The position numbers and the translations under genes were made by a program. DNA of 44,374 nt from contig NZ_SWCN01000031.1 in the NCBI RefSeq assembly GCF_005116575.1, positions 1 through 44,374 of the forward strand, in the 5' to 3' direction. Under the pieces are notes generated by a model. The model did no database searches. It had not been told where the DNA came from and saw nothing but the letters and a program-made list of their open reading frames with translations. Below are positions 34,901 to 42,923 of this stretch, piece by piece. This DNA is from Desulforhopalus sp. IMCC35007. GTDB lineage: Bacteria > Desulfobacterota > Desulfobulbia > Desulfobulbales > Desulfocapsaceae. Every line of letters begins with the position of its first letter. The first letter of the stretch is position 1.

Positions 34901-35007
34901 TCAGTGACAAGGTTATCCAGAGGGCCCTTGGCGATCTTATCAAAGAGGCAGGGAAAAAACAGCTGAGCGATCAGGCTGGAAAGCTGCTGCAGAAGCTATT
35001 TCAATAG
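31951..35007 (+). CDS. AsmA-like/DUF748-type envelope protein
   Basis: The 1018-aa protein has an N-terminal TM anchor (about 12-33) and a very long periplasmic beta-rich region made of repeated strands of the AsmA/TamB type (ITDGSLLTI, GRITGEGHVLLPQ, VTGSLVGEKVQTIKAQAQV), ending with YTAKIPITRKM and ITVPITGTVSKPSV, the latter a typical AsmA_2 C-terminal motif. Family members form hydrophobic grooves proposed to move phospholipids between membranes. GAGGAG precedes ATG 31951. It is divergent from the response regulator. Low-complexity Thr/Ser-rich residues occur around 125-155. Confidence 0.82.
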   Translation: MAQSKKVLLQSPLLKIGLGVLFLLLLGLVFLPQICSTSWVNNQVKNLINTRIPGNLNFSQLTLSWLKGVQIGEVKYEDPAQGVNFTADTITTSKGLLALATDYTDVGIVDIKRPQATIILPTDKKTTTADTASTEVVKETIELEQAGDQKTKDSQSSTVLLPPVNAELNITDGSLLTIGQDNLKKTVVKDLNLLIKINGDTKIIDYQLSFQDDPGTGRITGEGHVLLPQELAESLDALQSKADLKIENWQIEDLLAIAAKQANIPNGKGTINGLFQISGKGTSSIGLTGNLAVRDLSLQDGPLKSDTPSIDRINVDVTVQKNQDILTIEKLQFQSPLLNGSVTGSLVGEKVQTIKAQAQVNGAELLSQFPATLNLKKGVSLSEGMIDLTADLSTEGTSTIFLANANLKRLAGIAEQKKITWDKPVKITVQGRQSPDTLSLDMLNVDSSFLQASGSGDSQNIKLHLFSDIGTALSEFEKFIDLDGWAPAGKLAIDVNVTDAGKEKRAVTADIKVDNFKLSHNGVVLSPVAPLTTRITSEVQLDPKMKPTSLFNSTIDFSSWQGNGTIAVENIRLKTAQTPGAVTAGQLKGSFDFERITTLLHALDSLPAEQRLAGALDLSINIDGELEKPAIALTADIHPLTFHNGEKTITEENVQFELEVLADLVAKNYTIKNFKLNSKPLILETSATLLPENKEQMISAKGTTSLDLALIGEILNSFAELKLTMGGVSNTPFDLQARTTAGKWVEIPKHSIFATALKADTIRGYGLDIQSLSLPLQLKDALATIDMKATVNKGALTVKPAIDFTGTSPVITLPENSMILDKVGLTGEMSNDLLAKVHPLFKGASVALGTINLEMEHLKVPTDKKLQKDITFQGTFTFNDVKLQAGTLLTPLLAVMKVDENEIRLSDTPMTFVGKDERITCSPLEAVINEHSLIMEGSIGFDQSLDYTAKIPITRKMVGGDVYKYLEGTSITVPITGTVSKPSVSDKVIQRALGDLIKEAGKKQLSDQAGKLLQKLFQ

Positions 35008-35664
35008 AATGAGTAATCCATCAACAATGCCATGGCATTTGCAGGCAGTACCGATGAGGAGCGGCTGTTGTGGTAAGGCCTCTACTTCTGCCAGCAGATG
35101 CCATAAATCCTCAGGGTAAAAGCCGCCAACTCCCGGCGCAAACTGTCGGCTACGCAGGATGACCGGTGTAAAACCTGCCAATTTGAACTGTTTCAGATAG
35201 CTGTACAATGGGGTGGACCGAGGTTCCCCCGTAACCGTGCAGGTTTGTTCCGGTTCGGGGCAGTTCTCCGGGCAGAGAAAGTCCGCATAGGAAACCGCAA
35301 TTTGCCCTGGTCCGGTACGAAAAGGATTTGGCAGCTGGTTGAGCAACTCATCTTGTAAGGCAAGATTTTTTACCAGAAAGTTGGTCTCGGCCAGTTTTGC
35401 TTTCAACCATTCCACTGCGACGTGTTGCGGAATAGCCGGGACAACCCTGCTGACATAGGCACCTGCAACAAAGTTTTTTGTAAACCAGTCAACGGCATCG
35501 GCGCAGATAGTCTCGATCCCTTCAAGCCCTTTTGTAAGCTCAGGTCCCGGCCTGTTGTCAATGACCACGATGGCTGGCTGAGGCGTCAGCCGTCGTAAAA
35601 GTTTGGCGGCACGAAGACCAAATTTTCCACCGCCTAGAATCCAGATAGTCTCTCGGGACTGCAT
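34996..35664 (-). CDS. Rossmann-fold NAD(P)-binding protein with Cys-rich segment
   Basis: The 222-aa protein starts with a dinucleotide-binding motif (IWILGGGKFGLRAAKLL, acidic residue in VVIDNRPG), resembling the TrkA-N fold. A central segment has CPENCPEPEQTC and the C-terminus CKCHG, five Cys that could bind a metal or an Fe-S cluster. I recall similar conserved hypothetical proteins in sulfate reducers but cannot name a function. GGAGACAAG precedes ATG 35664. It lies 28 bp downstream of the LysR gene on the same strand and its last 12 bases overlap the AsmA-like gene tail by tail. Confidence 0.7.
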   Translation of the reverse strand: MQSRETIWILGGGKFGLRAAKLLRRLTPQPAIVVIDNRPGPELTKGLEGIETICADAVDWFTKNFVAGAYVSRVVPAIPQHVAVEWLKAKLAETNFLVKNLALQDELLNQLPNPFRTGPGQIAVSYADFLCPENCPEPEQTCTVTGEPRSTPLYSYLKQFKLAGFTPVILRSRQFAPGVGGFYPEDLWHLLAEVEALPQQPLLIGTACKCHGIVDGLLILLK

Positions 35665-35692
35665 CTTCTTGTCTCCTTTTCTTCCAGCGGCC

Positions 35693-36640
35693 TTAGCCGC
35701 GCAACTGTCTCAGCAAAGATGGATTTCTCCCCAGCTCCTTGACCAGATGTGTCTGGAAAGCGGTTTCTGTGATTGTCTGTTTTTTATCCCTAAATCGCAC
35801 ACAGGCAATGGTGTTTTTAAGTTTTTTTGAGGTAATTGTGATTGGCACAATCGCCCCCTCTGCAATCTGCTTTCTCATAAGATGACTTACGGTAATACCA
35901 AGGCCAAGATCTTCTTCTATGGCAGCAATGATCGCCTGGGCACTGTCCACTGTAAATGCCACTTTCAGCTTTGAAGGTGTGGTACCATAATGCAGGTCAA
36001 ACCAGCTGAGAAGAAGTGCCGGATCACGCTTGTAGGCAATAAATTCCAAGCCCACAAGAGTGTCGAAACTGGGCTTTACAATATAACGGTTATAATACCT
36101 TTCAGAGCAGGCGAGGACAAATTCCTCACAGACAACAGTATCAATAGTGTAAGATGACACCCCACCTGGAGTGTCTATAAAAATGGGTAAGATATCAATA
36201 TAGGCAAAATCCAGATTCCCCTCTGCAACCATGGAAAAAAGGTGCTTTGGGTCGCCCAGCTCCAGATACAACGATACATCAGGATACGCTCTTTTAAAAC
36301 TTGCAAAAATCAGGGGAATATAATTTTTACCAAACTCGGAAGGAGCACCAATACGAAGAAGCCCTGCTGGTCTTTCAGTTGTCTCATGTATGGTTTGCAC
36401 CCCATATTCCAGCTCAACCATAAAACCTTTTACAATTTCATAGAGCTTTATCCCCGCAGCAGTTGGAACTAACCGTCGCTTCACCCGGGTAAACAATACT
36501 GCCTGCATCTCCTCTTCCAGTTTTTTCAGGTGCTGACTGACCCCTGACTGGGTGATATGCAGTTGCCTGGCCGCAGCTGTACTGCTTTGTTCGTTGTAAA
36601 TATGATAAAACACCTTTAACCTGTTGAAATCCGGCAGCAT
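35693..36640 (-). CDS. LysR-family transcriptional regulator
   Basis: The 315-aa protein has an N-terminal winged helix (about 3-62; FYHIYNEQSSTAAARQLHIT, QSGVSQHLKKLEEEM) and a periplasmic-binding-like effector domain (about 90-290). LysR proteins typically act as tetramers that activate or repress a divergent promoter. The mtnN-luxS operon starts about 170 bp away in the opposite direction, with a palindrome in between, so control of methyl-cycle genes is likely but unproven; the sequence is not clearly MetR. Followed by the Rossmann-fold gene in the same transcript. Confidence 0.9.
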   Translation of the reverse strand: MLPDFNRLKVFYHIYNEQSSTAAARQLHITQSGVSQHLKKLEEEMQAVLFTRVKRRLVPTAAGIKLYEIVKGFMVELEYGVQTIHETTERPAGLLRIGAPSEFGKNYIPLIFASFKRAYPDVSLYLELGDPKHLFSMVAEGNLDFAYIDILPIFIDTPGGVSSYTIDTVVCEEFVLACSERYYNRYIVKPSFDTLVGLEFIAYKRDPALLLSWFDLHYGTTPSKLKVAFTVDSAQAIIAAIEEDLGLGITVSHLMRKQIAEGAIVPITITSKKLKNTIACVRFRDKKQTITETAFQTHLVKELGRNPSLLRQLRG

Positions 36641-36696
36641 TATCGTATTCCTCTACACCTTATTAAAGAAGCTAAACTAACTAAAATCATCAGAAG

Positions 36697-36710
36697 TAGT
36701 AATTTTACTA
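36697..36710. promoter_or_regulatory. Palindrome in lysR-mtnN divergent region (T-N11-A type)
   Basis: tagtaattttacta has perfect 6-bp arms (tagtaa/ttacta) around two T, with the T...A ends of LysR boxes. It sits about 57 bp upstream of lysR and 113 bp upstream of the preferred mtnN start. Confidence 0.55.
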
Positions 36711-36809
36711 ATTACACTTTCCGGTTTACTATGGCAACCATTGATTACAGCTCGGTTGAACGTGAGCTTACCGAACGTAGATACAACAAAACTGGAAGGA
36801 TTTAGCGGA

Positions 36810-37517
36810 TTGAAAATTGGAATTATAGCGGCAATGGAAGAAGAACTTTCTCTGCTTGTTGAAGAAATCGACCGTTGTATAACAGTAAACTTTGGTCAAT
36901 TCACCTACTACACCGGTCGGGTGGGCGAAACAGAGGTCGTAGTGTTTCTCTGTGGGATCGGCAAAGTAAATGCTGCGGTTGGCGCAACGCTACTGATAGA
37001 TAAACTGGCACCTGACTACCTCATAAATACCGGTGTTGCAGGAGGCTTCCCTGAAAACCTCAATATTGGAGACATCGTTATTTCGAGCGAGGTCCGTTAC
37101 CATGACGCAGATGCCACGGCATTTGACTATGAATTCGGACAAATCCCTAAAATGCCAACGGCCTACAGGGCAAGCCAATATCTTATGGATATGGCATGCA
37201 GGACCACCTTTGAAGATGAATCAGTAAAAATTCATCAGGGAACAATTCTTTCAGGAGATTCCTTTGTCCATCAACCTGACCAGATAAATAAAATTCTGGG
37301 GAATTTCCCCGAGGTAATGGCTGTGGAAATGGAAGGTGCGGCAATTGCCCAAACAAGCTACCTCTTCAATGTTCCTTTCGTATTGATACGATCGGTTTCA
37401 GACAAAGTATACGAGCATGGGAGTGTCGGCAACTACAGCGCCTGCATGGCAAGAGTGGCAGAAAATTCAGTCAAAATGGTTTTACACCTTTTGAAAAATA
37501 TACAAGAGAGTGCCTGA
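36810..37517 (+). CDS. mtnN: 5'-methylthioadenosine/S-adenosylhomocysteine nucleosidase
   Basis: The enzyme cleaves adenine from MTA and S-adenosylhomocysteine, giving S-ribosylhomocysteine for LuxS next door. Motifs are GIIAAMEEE at the start, [18 protein letters not shown], and [14 protein letters not shown] with the catalytic acidic residues ahead of LIRSVSD. From TTG 36810 the protein is 235 aa, matching the family, and opens with [11 protein letters not shown] as other MtnN proteins do; GGAAGG is about nine bases upstream. A longer frame from TTG 36741 would start close to a possible -10 (tactat near 36727) and is less likely. The downstream luxS starts within two bases of its stop codon. 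Confidence 0.9.
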   Translation: MKIGIIAAMEEELSLLVEEIDRCITVNFGQFTYYTGRVGETEVVVFLCGIGKVNAAVGATLLIDKLAPDYLINTGVAGGFPENLNIGDIVISSEVRYHDADATAFDYEFGQIPKMPTAYRASQYLMDMACRTTFEDESVKIHQGTILSGDSFVHQPDQINKILGNFPEVMAVEMEGAAIAQTSYLFNVPFVLIRSVSDKVYEHGSVGNYSACMARVAENSVKMVLHLLKNIQESA

Positions 37518-37518
37518 A

Positions 37519-37998
37519 ATGGAAAAGATAGCAAGTTTTACCATCGATCATACAAAGCTCAAAAGAGGAATTTATGTGTCCAGAAAAGACAGTATCGGCA
37601 CAGAAACGGTAACAACCTTTGATCTGCGACTCAAAGAGCCCAATACAGAAGCCGCTCTGACCTCTGCCGCGGCCCATACCATAGAACATATCGCAGCAAC
37701 ATTTCTCCGGAACCATCCTCTCTATGCCAATAAAACAATCTACTTCGGTCCAATGGGCTGTCTGACCGGATTTTATCTCCTGCTTGCAGGTGACCTGCAA
37801 TCCCAGGAGATCATCCCCCTGATGGTGGAACTATTCCAGCATATATCTGATTTCAAGGGTGCTATTCCAGGAGCTTCCGCTATAGAATGCGGCAATTACA
37901 AACTGACGGATCTTACCGGAGCACGGCAGGAAGCTCGTAAATTTACCCGTGAGATACTCACAGAAATCGACTCAACTCATCTCTTCTACCCCAAATAA
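37519..37998 (+). CDS. luxS: S-ribosylhomocysteine lyase LuxS
   Basis: The 159-aa enzyme splits S-ribosylhomocysteine to homocysteine and DPD, the precursor of AI-2. The zinc ligands are the two His of [10 protein letters not shown] and the Cys of ECGNY; the Glu of HTIEH and the Cys of MGCLTGFYL are catalytic. The start [17 protein letters not shown] matches LuxS N-termini, so ATG 37519 is preferred over GTG 37510. Together with mtnN it recycles S-adenosylhomocysteine to homocysteine, which MmuM-type enzymes (one at 2.1 kb) can remethylate. No AI-2 receptor gene is visible, so a purely metabolic role is possible. Confidence 0.95.
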   Translation: MEKIASFTIDHTKLKRGIYVSRKDSIGTETVTTFDLRLKEPNTEAALTSAAAHTIEHIAATFLRNHPLYANKTIYFGPMGCLTGFYLLLAGDLQSQEIIPLMVELFQHISDFKGAIPGASAIECGNYKLTDLTGARQEARKFTREILTEIDSTHLFYPK

Positions 37999-38086
37999 GT
38001 TGAAAGCCAGTAAAAATGCCCTCCGCTTTAAAGCTACAGAGAGCAAAGAGAACCAGACCAGATCTCATGGTCGAATCGTCTGACTT

Positions 38087-38131
38087 AAAAAAAAAGAGGG
38101 TAACCGATGCACCCTGGTACCCTCTTTTTTT
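38087..38131. terminator. Bidirectional terminator between luxS and hsp20
   Basis: Arms aaaaaagagggta (38090-38102) and taccctctttttt (from 38118) pair perfectly, with A-rich flank on the left and T-run on the right, so it can stop transcription from both sides. Confidence 0.85.
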
Positions 38132-38200
38132 ACTACCCTTTCAGCGGAAATCTTACACTCAACTCACAACATGTTTCGTCAACCTGCAACGACTCTGATT

Positions 38201-38581
38201 TTAACTGATTTGAATTGTTCTCGGTTTAGCTGACTCCGCTTTTGGCAGGTGCAACTCAAGTGTTCCATCCTTGAGCTCCGCATGTACCTTTTCTACATCA
38301 ATTGTCTGCGGCACAGAAAACACTCTGCGATACTCGACATCATCAAATTCCTGCCAGTTTCTGGCCCCCTTCGTCTCAAGGTGACGCGCTCCGGATACCT
38401 CAAGTTTGCCGTTGTCGATGTTCACATATATTTTTTCTTTAAGCACCCCTGGCATGTCCGCCTTGAGAAGGATTTCATGATCATTCTCAAAAATATCGAC
38501 AGCGGGTGCTACTGTCAGCAAGTCCGGACGTTTTTCCACCATGTCCTCTGTTCTTTTGGTAAGTTCGGTATTCGTGCTCAT
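38201..38581 (-). CDS. Hsp20-family small heat shock protein
   Basis: This 126-aa ATP-independent holdase has an alpha-crystallin domain (about 28-115): VDIFENDHEILLKADMPGV, then EYRRVFSVPQTIDVEKVHAEL and GTLELHLPKAE. The usual C-terminal I-x-I anchor appears as TIQIS. It binds unfolding proteins and keeps them refoldable by DnaK. GGAGG precedes ATG 38581. A second Hsp20 gene lies directly upstream on the same strand (37 bp gap); the two probably form hetero-oligomers or a stress operon, with the luxS-side terminator ending it. Confidence 0.93.
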   Translation of the reverse strand: MSTNTELTKRTEDMVEKRPDLLTVAPAVDIFENDHEILLKADMPGVLKEKIYVNIDNGKLEVSGARHLETKGARNWQEFDDVEYRRVFSVPQTIDVEKVHAELKDGTLELHLPKAESAKPRTIQIS

Positions 38582-38618
38582 TGTTCTACCTCCGTCTTCT
38601 GTCTGTAATTGTAACGGG

Positions 38619-39065
38619 TTAGTTGATTGAAATTTGTTTTGGTTTTGCAGATTCTGCCTTTGGTAGAATCAAGGTGAGCAAGCCATCTTTCAAGACGGCC
38701 TCAACCTTGTCAGCATCAACCTCAGCCTCAAGGGTAAAACTACGGGTAAAAGACGAAGAATCCCGCTCAACTCGTTGCGCTGTAAAACCTTCAGGAACAA
38801 CAGCTTTGCGCACGCCACTCAACTCGAGGTAGTTTCCCTGGATTCTGATACTGAGATCTTCTTTTGCTACGCCTGGAAGTTCAGCCATTACCTGAAAAGA
38901 GTCTCCGTTGTCATACATATTTGTTCTGGGAAAGCCACCCACAACTCTCCAGCCGGAACCTTCGCCATAGGATCTGTCCAGTCCCGTACCGAGCCGATCC
39001 ATCTTACCACGAAGTAAATCCATTGTTGCAAACATACGATCAAGATCACTGATTCTTGTCCACAT
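38619..39065 (-). CDS. Hsp20-family small heat shock protein
   Basis: The 148-aa paralogue of the gene downstream has a longer N-terminal arm (MWTRISDLDRMFATMDLLRG) before its alpha-crystallin domain (about 45-145: GDSFQVMAELPGVAKEDLSI, RSFTLEAEVDADKVEAVL, GLLTLILPKAE). It ends in KPKQISIN, with the I-x-I anchor. ATG 39065 follows AGGAGGGAT, so this start is preferred to one 165 bp upstream that would add 55 unrelated residues. No perfect sigma-32 promoter or CIRCE element is visible upstream. Confidence 0.93.
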   Translation of the reverse strand: MWTRISDLDRMFATMDLLRGKMDRLGTGLDRSYGEGSGWRVVGGFPRTNMYDNGDSFQVMAELPGVAKEDLSIRIQGNYLELSGVRKAVVPEGFTAQRVERDSSSFTRSFTLEAEVDADKVEAVLKDGLLTLILPKAESAKPKQISIN

Positions 39066-39819
39066 GACTATCCCTCCTGTTTTATCTTTTTCTGTTTTAC
39101 ATCCCGTCTCAATAGAACGATATTTATAAATTATCCCAGTTACCTTCATGCAAGCACCCCAGACAGGCCTGCAGAAAATTTCGTTCCACCTCATTTCCTG
39201 CCAAGAAAAATAATTACACATAAATTCCATGTCAATTCACGCAATGTATTTTTTTACATTTTTATTATTTATTACTATATGACATTTTAACTTATGAGTA
39301 ACTTGACCAGTCATTTTATAAATATGGTGTTATTTCAGGATGATAAATCGTGATCTTCTTTACACGTTTTCACAGCGCATTTACAATTACACGGGCCGGC
39401 AATAAAAAGTTCTGCTATTGATAGTGGAATTGAAAGGCCAGAGCCTACGAAAGATAGCTCTATTGAAGACAGTCCAAAGAACGCCACTGATAAAACTGCA
39501 CAGAAAACCAACAGCTTCAGGAGCCTATACTCAGGCCAGAATATGCAATTCTGGAATAAAGGCAACGAAGCAGTATTGACACGACAAGGCAACAACTACA
39601 ACTGGTCAAAAAACCTTAATATTCAAATTTTTATCCTGTGTAGACTCAGTCGGTACAACAAGTTCACAGTATGGAGGCCTATAATCCTCTGCCCTCCTCT
39701 ATTCCCCTGCGGGTTTTAAAGCCGCTAAAAACAATTGAAAACGATTCACAATCTCGTTAGGATAATAAAGATATTAAAATTTCGTATCTGTCTTCTCGTA
39801 TTCTCTAGGAGAAGGCATC
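39066..39819. other. Long stretch with at most one doubtful small gene
   Basis: About 750 bp separate hsp20 and the TAXI gene. The first 250 bp are strongly AT-rich (39231-39300) and probably contain the hsp20 promoter. A doubtful small frame is listed at 39335-39595. I see no tRNA, repeat array or regulator site in the rest; the stretch before 39819 should contain the TAXI promoter. Confidence 0.4.
39335..39595 (-). CDS. Possible small membrane protein with Cys-rich tail
   Basis: The frame encodes 86 residues from TTG 39595: a hydrophobic segment (about 27-48; LLKLLVFCAVLSVAFFGLSS) and a tail GPCNCKCAVKTCKEDH with four closely spaced Cys. The composition looks coherent, but there is no convincing ribosome-binding site and no ATG, so it may be chance. 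Confidence 0.28.
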   Translation of the reverse strand: MLPCRVNTASLPLFQNCIFWPEYRLLKLLVFCAVLSVAFFGLSSIELSFVGSGLSIPLSIAELFIAGPCNCKCAVKTCKEDHDLSS

Positions 39820-40848
39820 ATGTTATTATCCAGGGAGACCTCTACAATGACACGAATCTTTTCAACGGCACTTTTCATATTTCTCTTCACTTCGTTTTCA
39901 GTATTCACAGTATGTTCGGCAAATGCAGAACCCGTAAAACTGACCCCTATGGGCATGATGACCGGTGGGCCTCAGGGAACATATTATCAGTTTGGCTTAA
40001 ACCTCAAAGAACTCATGAGCCATAATGGTATTGACCTCTCTGTTTTCAATTCAGATGGCTCTGTTTCCAATGTGTATGCAGTGTACAAACGACCGCGAAC
40101 CCAGATGGGAATTGTCCAGTCCGACGTACTCGCCTTCGTGGCCAAGATTGAAACCGATCCTGAATTACAAAAAATTGCCCGGAAAATGAAGATGGTTTTT
40201 CCTCTTTATAATGAAGAGATTCATCTGGTTGGCAAAAAAGACATCACAGGTTTTGACGATCTTCAGGGCAAAAATGTTGCTATCGGTCAGGAAGGAAGTG
40301 GAACCTATCTGACGGCCAAACTACTCTTTAAAGTTTCTGGTATACAGCCGTCTAATATGGTTACGGTTGGAACAACTGACGCTCTGGAACAACTCAAAGC
40401 GGGCACAGTGGATGCGATGTTCTATGTAGCCGGCTATCCCGTTAAGCTGTTTAGTGAACAGATCAGCGATGCGGACAATCTCCACGTGGTACCTATTGAA
40501 AACCAGGCGATTGTTGATTTTTACCCCGAGGGTGAAATCCCCGGAGCCACGTATTCCTGGCAGCCGGAACCTGTTAACACGGTCGCAGTCAAAGCCGTAC
40601 TGGTATCGTATGATTTTCGTAACGCTAACTGCAGAAATGTTGGAAGCTTTGCAACTCTGCTTCATGATAACCTTCAGTGGCTGAAAGAAAACGGACACCA
40701 GAAGTGGAACTCCGTTGATCTGAATTACCCATTAAAAGGCTGGGAACAATACGATTGTGTAAAAAACCGATTGAATAAAAATATTACACGGCCTACAACT
40801 ATAAAAGACGACAATCCAATTTTAGAAGCGATAAAAGAAATGTTATAG
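39820..40848 (+). CDS. TAXI-family TRAP transporter solute-binding protein
   Basis: The protein (342 aa from ATG 39820, with AGGAG eight bases upstream, or 333 aa from ATG 39847) has a signal peptide ending CSANA and a TAXI solute receptor fold: MMTGGPQGTYYQFGLNL, a core with RTQMGIVQSDVLAFV, FDDLQGKNVAIGQEGSGTYL, and VDAMFYVAGYP. Such proteins capture anionic solutes, often dicarboxylates or glutamate, in the periplasm for a DctQM-type permease. No permease gene is next to it, making it an orphan. A terminator follows. Its other neighbour is the ExeA-like ATPase on the same strand. Confidence 0.88.
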   Translation: MLLSRETSTMTRIFSTALFIFLFTSFSVFTVCSANAEPVKLTPMGMMTGGPQGTYYQFGLNLKELMSHNGIDLSVFNSDGSVSNVYAVYKRPRTQMGIVQSDVLAFVAKIETDPELQKIARKMKMVFPLYNEEIHLVGKKDITGFDDLQGKNVAIGQEGSGTYLTAKLLFKVSGIQPSNMVTVGTTDALEQLKAGTVDAMFYVAGYPVKLFSEQISDADNLHVVPIENQAIVDFYPEGEIPGATYSWQPEPVNTVAVKAVLVSYDFRNANCRNVGSFATLLHDNLQWLKENGHQKWNSVDLNYPLKGWEQYDCVKNRLNKNITRPTTIKDDNPILEAIKEML

Positions 40849-40849
40849 G

Positions 40850-40894
40850 TAACCTGATCTGACTGAGCAGTACTCCAGAAACCAGGTTATTTTT
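40850..40894 (+). terminator. Probable terminator after the TAXI gene
   Basis: taacctg (40850-40856) pairs with caggtta (40883-40889), enclosing a 26-nt region, and is followed by T5 (40890-40894), directly after the stop codon. Confidence 0.6.
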
Positions 40895-40936
40895 CATCCC
40901 AGCGAACTGGAATACTTAATGCCGAGGAGTCCGGCT

Positions 40937-42823
40937 ATGTATCTTTCCTACTACAAACTCAACAAAAATCCTTTTGAGATAAGCACTGACCCAAGCTTTC
41001 TCTGGCTGGGGGAAAAGCATAAAGAAGCGTTATCAATCCTTAAATACGGCGTGACAAACGACAAGGGATTCCTCCTGCTCACCGGGGATGTCGGCACAGG
41101 AAAGACGACACTGATCAATGCCTTTATAAATATTTTAGGAAATGATGTTATAGCTGCGCGAGTCTCTGATCCGGGACTGACAAAACTCGAATTCATGAAA
41201 TACGTCGCTCAGATGTTCAAAATAGATACCGATTTTGAACGTAAGAGTGAGTTTCTTCTGCTTTTCACTCAATTTCTTGAGCAGGCGGAGTCCGACAATA
41301 AAAAAGTCATTCTGATCATCGATGAAGCGCAACAATTATCCGATGAAACCCTTGAAGAAATCAGGTTGCTTTCAAATATTGAGAGGCAAGATAGGAAATT
41401 ATTCACTATCCTGCTGGTGGGGCAAAACGAGTTCAACGAAACCCTCGGAAAATACAAGAACAGAGCTCTACGGCAACGCTTAACCATTAGTTACACACTG
41501 ACGCCTTTTAATGCCGAAGAAACCAGAGCCTGTGTTGAATACCGCCTCGCCGTGGCTGGGGTTAAAAAAGAGATCTTTACCCCCGCAGCCATCGATGCCA
41601 TTCACTCCATCTCCATGGGATTTCCCCGGGTCATTAACATTATTTGCGACCATGCCCTGCTGCTTGGTTATGTGGAGGAACAGGAGATCATTTCTGAGGA
41701 GATGATTGGTCGATGTTCAAAAGAGCTCCACCCTGCCCACTTCCCTGCCTCCCATGAGAAAAATAGTTTTTTCAATACAAACAATGAATGGCTCGAAGAA
41801 TCTGAGATTCCACCTCTGTCCATTGAGGCGATTGAGAGGGCATCAAAACCACTCCCTGATCCTGAAATAATGCCAAGGCCGGAGACAAAAAGAAGAAATC
41901 TGCTCTCTCGGGCAATTGTGCCAATCTTTGCCGTCGCGCTCGTATTTGCCGCATTTCTGGTATTTAAAGGAGATACATTTAACTCCATCATACAGATCTT
42001 CACACAAAAAATCAGTGAAACAATAGCCGCTCCATTGCAGAAGGGCCAGACAGTTGCAGTGTCACACCCTGACCGCACGAGCTCTGAACCACAAGAAAAT
42101 ACAGGACCAGCTGAAAGCACCGAAACGACAACACTATCCCCTGAAAAGCAGACTGCAGGACAGCAGGAAGCAAAAGTACAGGAAACCAACAAGGTTGATC
42201 TTGTCGACCGGAAGGTTCCCAAGATTCAAACGGCTCCACCACCTCAAAAGCCCTCAGGGATAAGAACACCTCAAGCACCTCAATTAACTGGGAAAACTGC
42301 TACCCCAGAAGTCATGGTTGAGAAAACTCCGGCTCCCGGTAAAGAGCAAGTTGAGGCATTAGCAACTCCGACATCGCCAGCCATTATCTCAGGGCAACAG
42401 AACAGTTCTGTCACCAATTCCATTGAGATGACAATAGAAGTACCTAAGGATGTGCAGGAAAAAACACCAGCTGAGGTGGAAATATCCCAGAAAGACGGGC
42501 AGGAGTTAATGACACAAGCTCAGAAAGATCCGGAAAAACTTCAGGATGTTTCGCAACAGTCACAGCCCGTCACACCACAACCACCGTCCATGCCCGACCT
42601 GGCTGCAGCTATAGCTACAAATACCGGCACCCAAGAGAGTCAGGGAGAGGTCGCCAAACCTGCACAGGAAACATCCCAGGTCATAGAACCACAAACAGCT
42701 ACAGATGATGTAATCGCAGAAGCCGAAAAAACTGCGGCTCCACCTAAAAAGGTGAAGCCTGGGGGCAATGAGGATCCGGGCGCCATCATAGACTGGCTCC
42801 TCAAAGCCAAACAGAACCAGTAA
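40937..42823 (+). CDS. ExeA/GspA-like AAA ATPase with periplasmic Pro/Gln-rich tail
   Basis: The 628-aa protein has an N-terminal AAA_22/ExeA domain (about 1-270): YYKLNKNPFEIS, FLWLGEKHKEAL, Walker A GDVGTGKTTLI, Walker B VILIIDEAQQL, sensor-type LLVGQNEFNE and RQRLTISYTL. A TM helix (about 323-342) follows and then about 280 residues rich in Pro, Thr, Gln and Glu. GspA/ExeA proteins use this layout to insert or organise secretion complexes through the peptidoglycan. No GspB or secretin gene is visible. ATG 40937 is preferred since GAGGAG precedes it by eight bases; an ATG 18 bp upstream overlaps this site. The low-complexity tail carries no recognised peptidoglycan-binding repeat. Confidence 0.85.
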   Translation: MYLSYYKLNKNPFEISTDPSFLWLGEKHKEALSILKYGVTNDKGFLLLTGDVGTGKTTLINAFINILGNDVIAARVSDPGLTKLEFMKYVAQMFKIDTDFERKSEFLLLFTQFLEQAESDNKKVILIIDEAQQLSDETLEEIRLLSNIERQDRKLFTILLVGQNEFNETLGKYKNRALRQRLTISYTLTPFNAEETRACVEYRLAVAGVKKEIFTPAAIDAIHSISMGFPRVINIICDHALLLGYVEEQEIISEEMIGRCSKELHPAHFPASHEKNSFFNTNNEWLEESEIPPLSIEAIERASKPLPDPEIMPRPETKRRNLLSRAIVPIFAVALVFAAFLVFKGDTFNSIIQIFTQKISETIAAPLQKGQTVAVSHPDRTSSEPQENTGPAESTETTTLSPEKQTAGQQEAKVQETNKVDLVDRKVPKIQTAPPPQKPSGIRTPQAPQLTGKTATPEVMVEKTPAPGKEQVEALATPTSPAIISGQQNSSVTNSIEMTIEVPKDVQEKTPAEVEISQKDGQELMTQAQKDPEKLQDVSQQSQPVTPQPPSMPDLAAAIATNTGTQESQGEVAKPAQETSQVIEPQTATDDVIAEAEKTAAPPKKVKPGGNEDPGAIIDWLLKAKQNQ

Positions 42824-42923
42824 ATGAGATAAAAAATTACATCACAGTAGCATCACGTTGTTCATATGGACCCAGAAGGGCCGTATCTGTGCAAGCTCGT
42901 AAAAGCCATACTCGAATACAGTC

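Noticed and set aside
37510-37518. Upstream GTG start for luxS
   Set aside because: LuxS proteins begin MEKIASF-like, matching ATG 37519; the extension overlaps the mtnN stop and adds no conserved residues.
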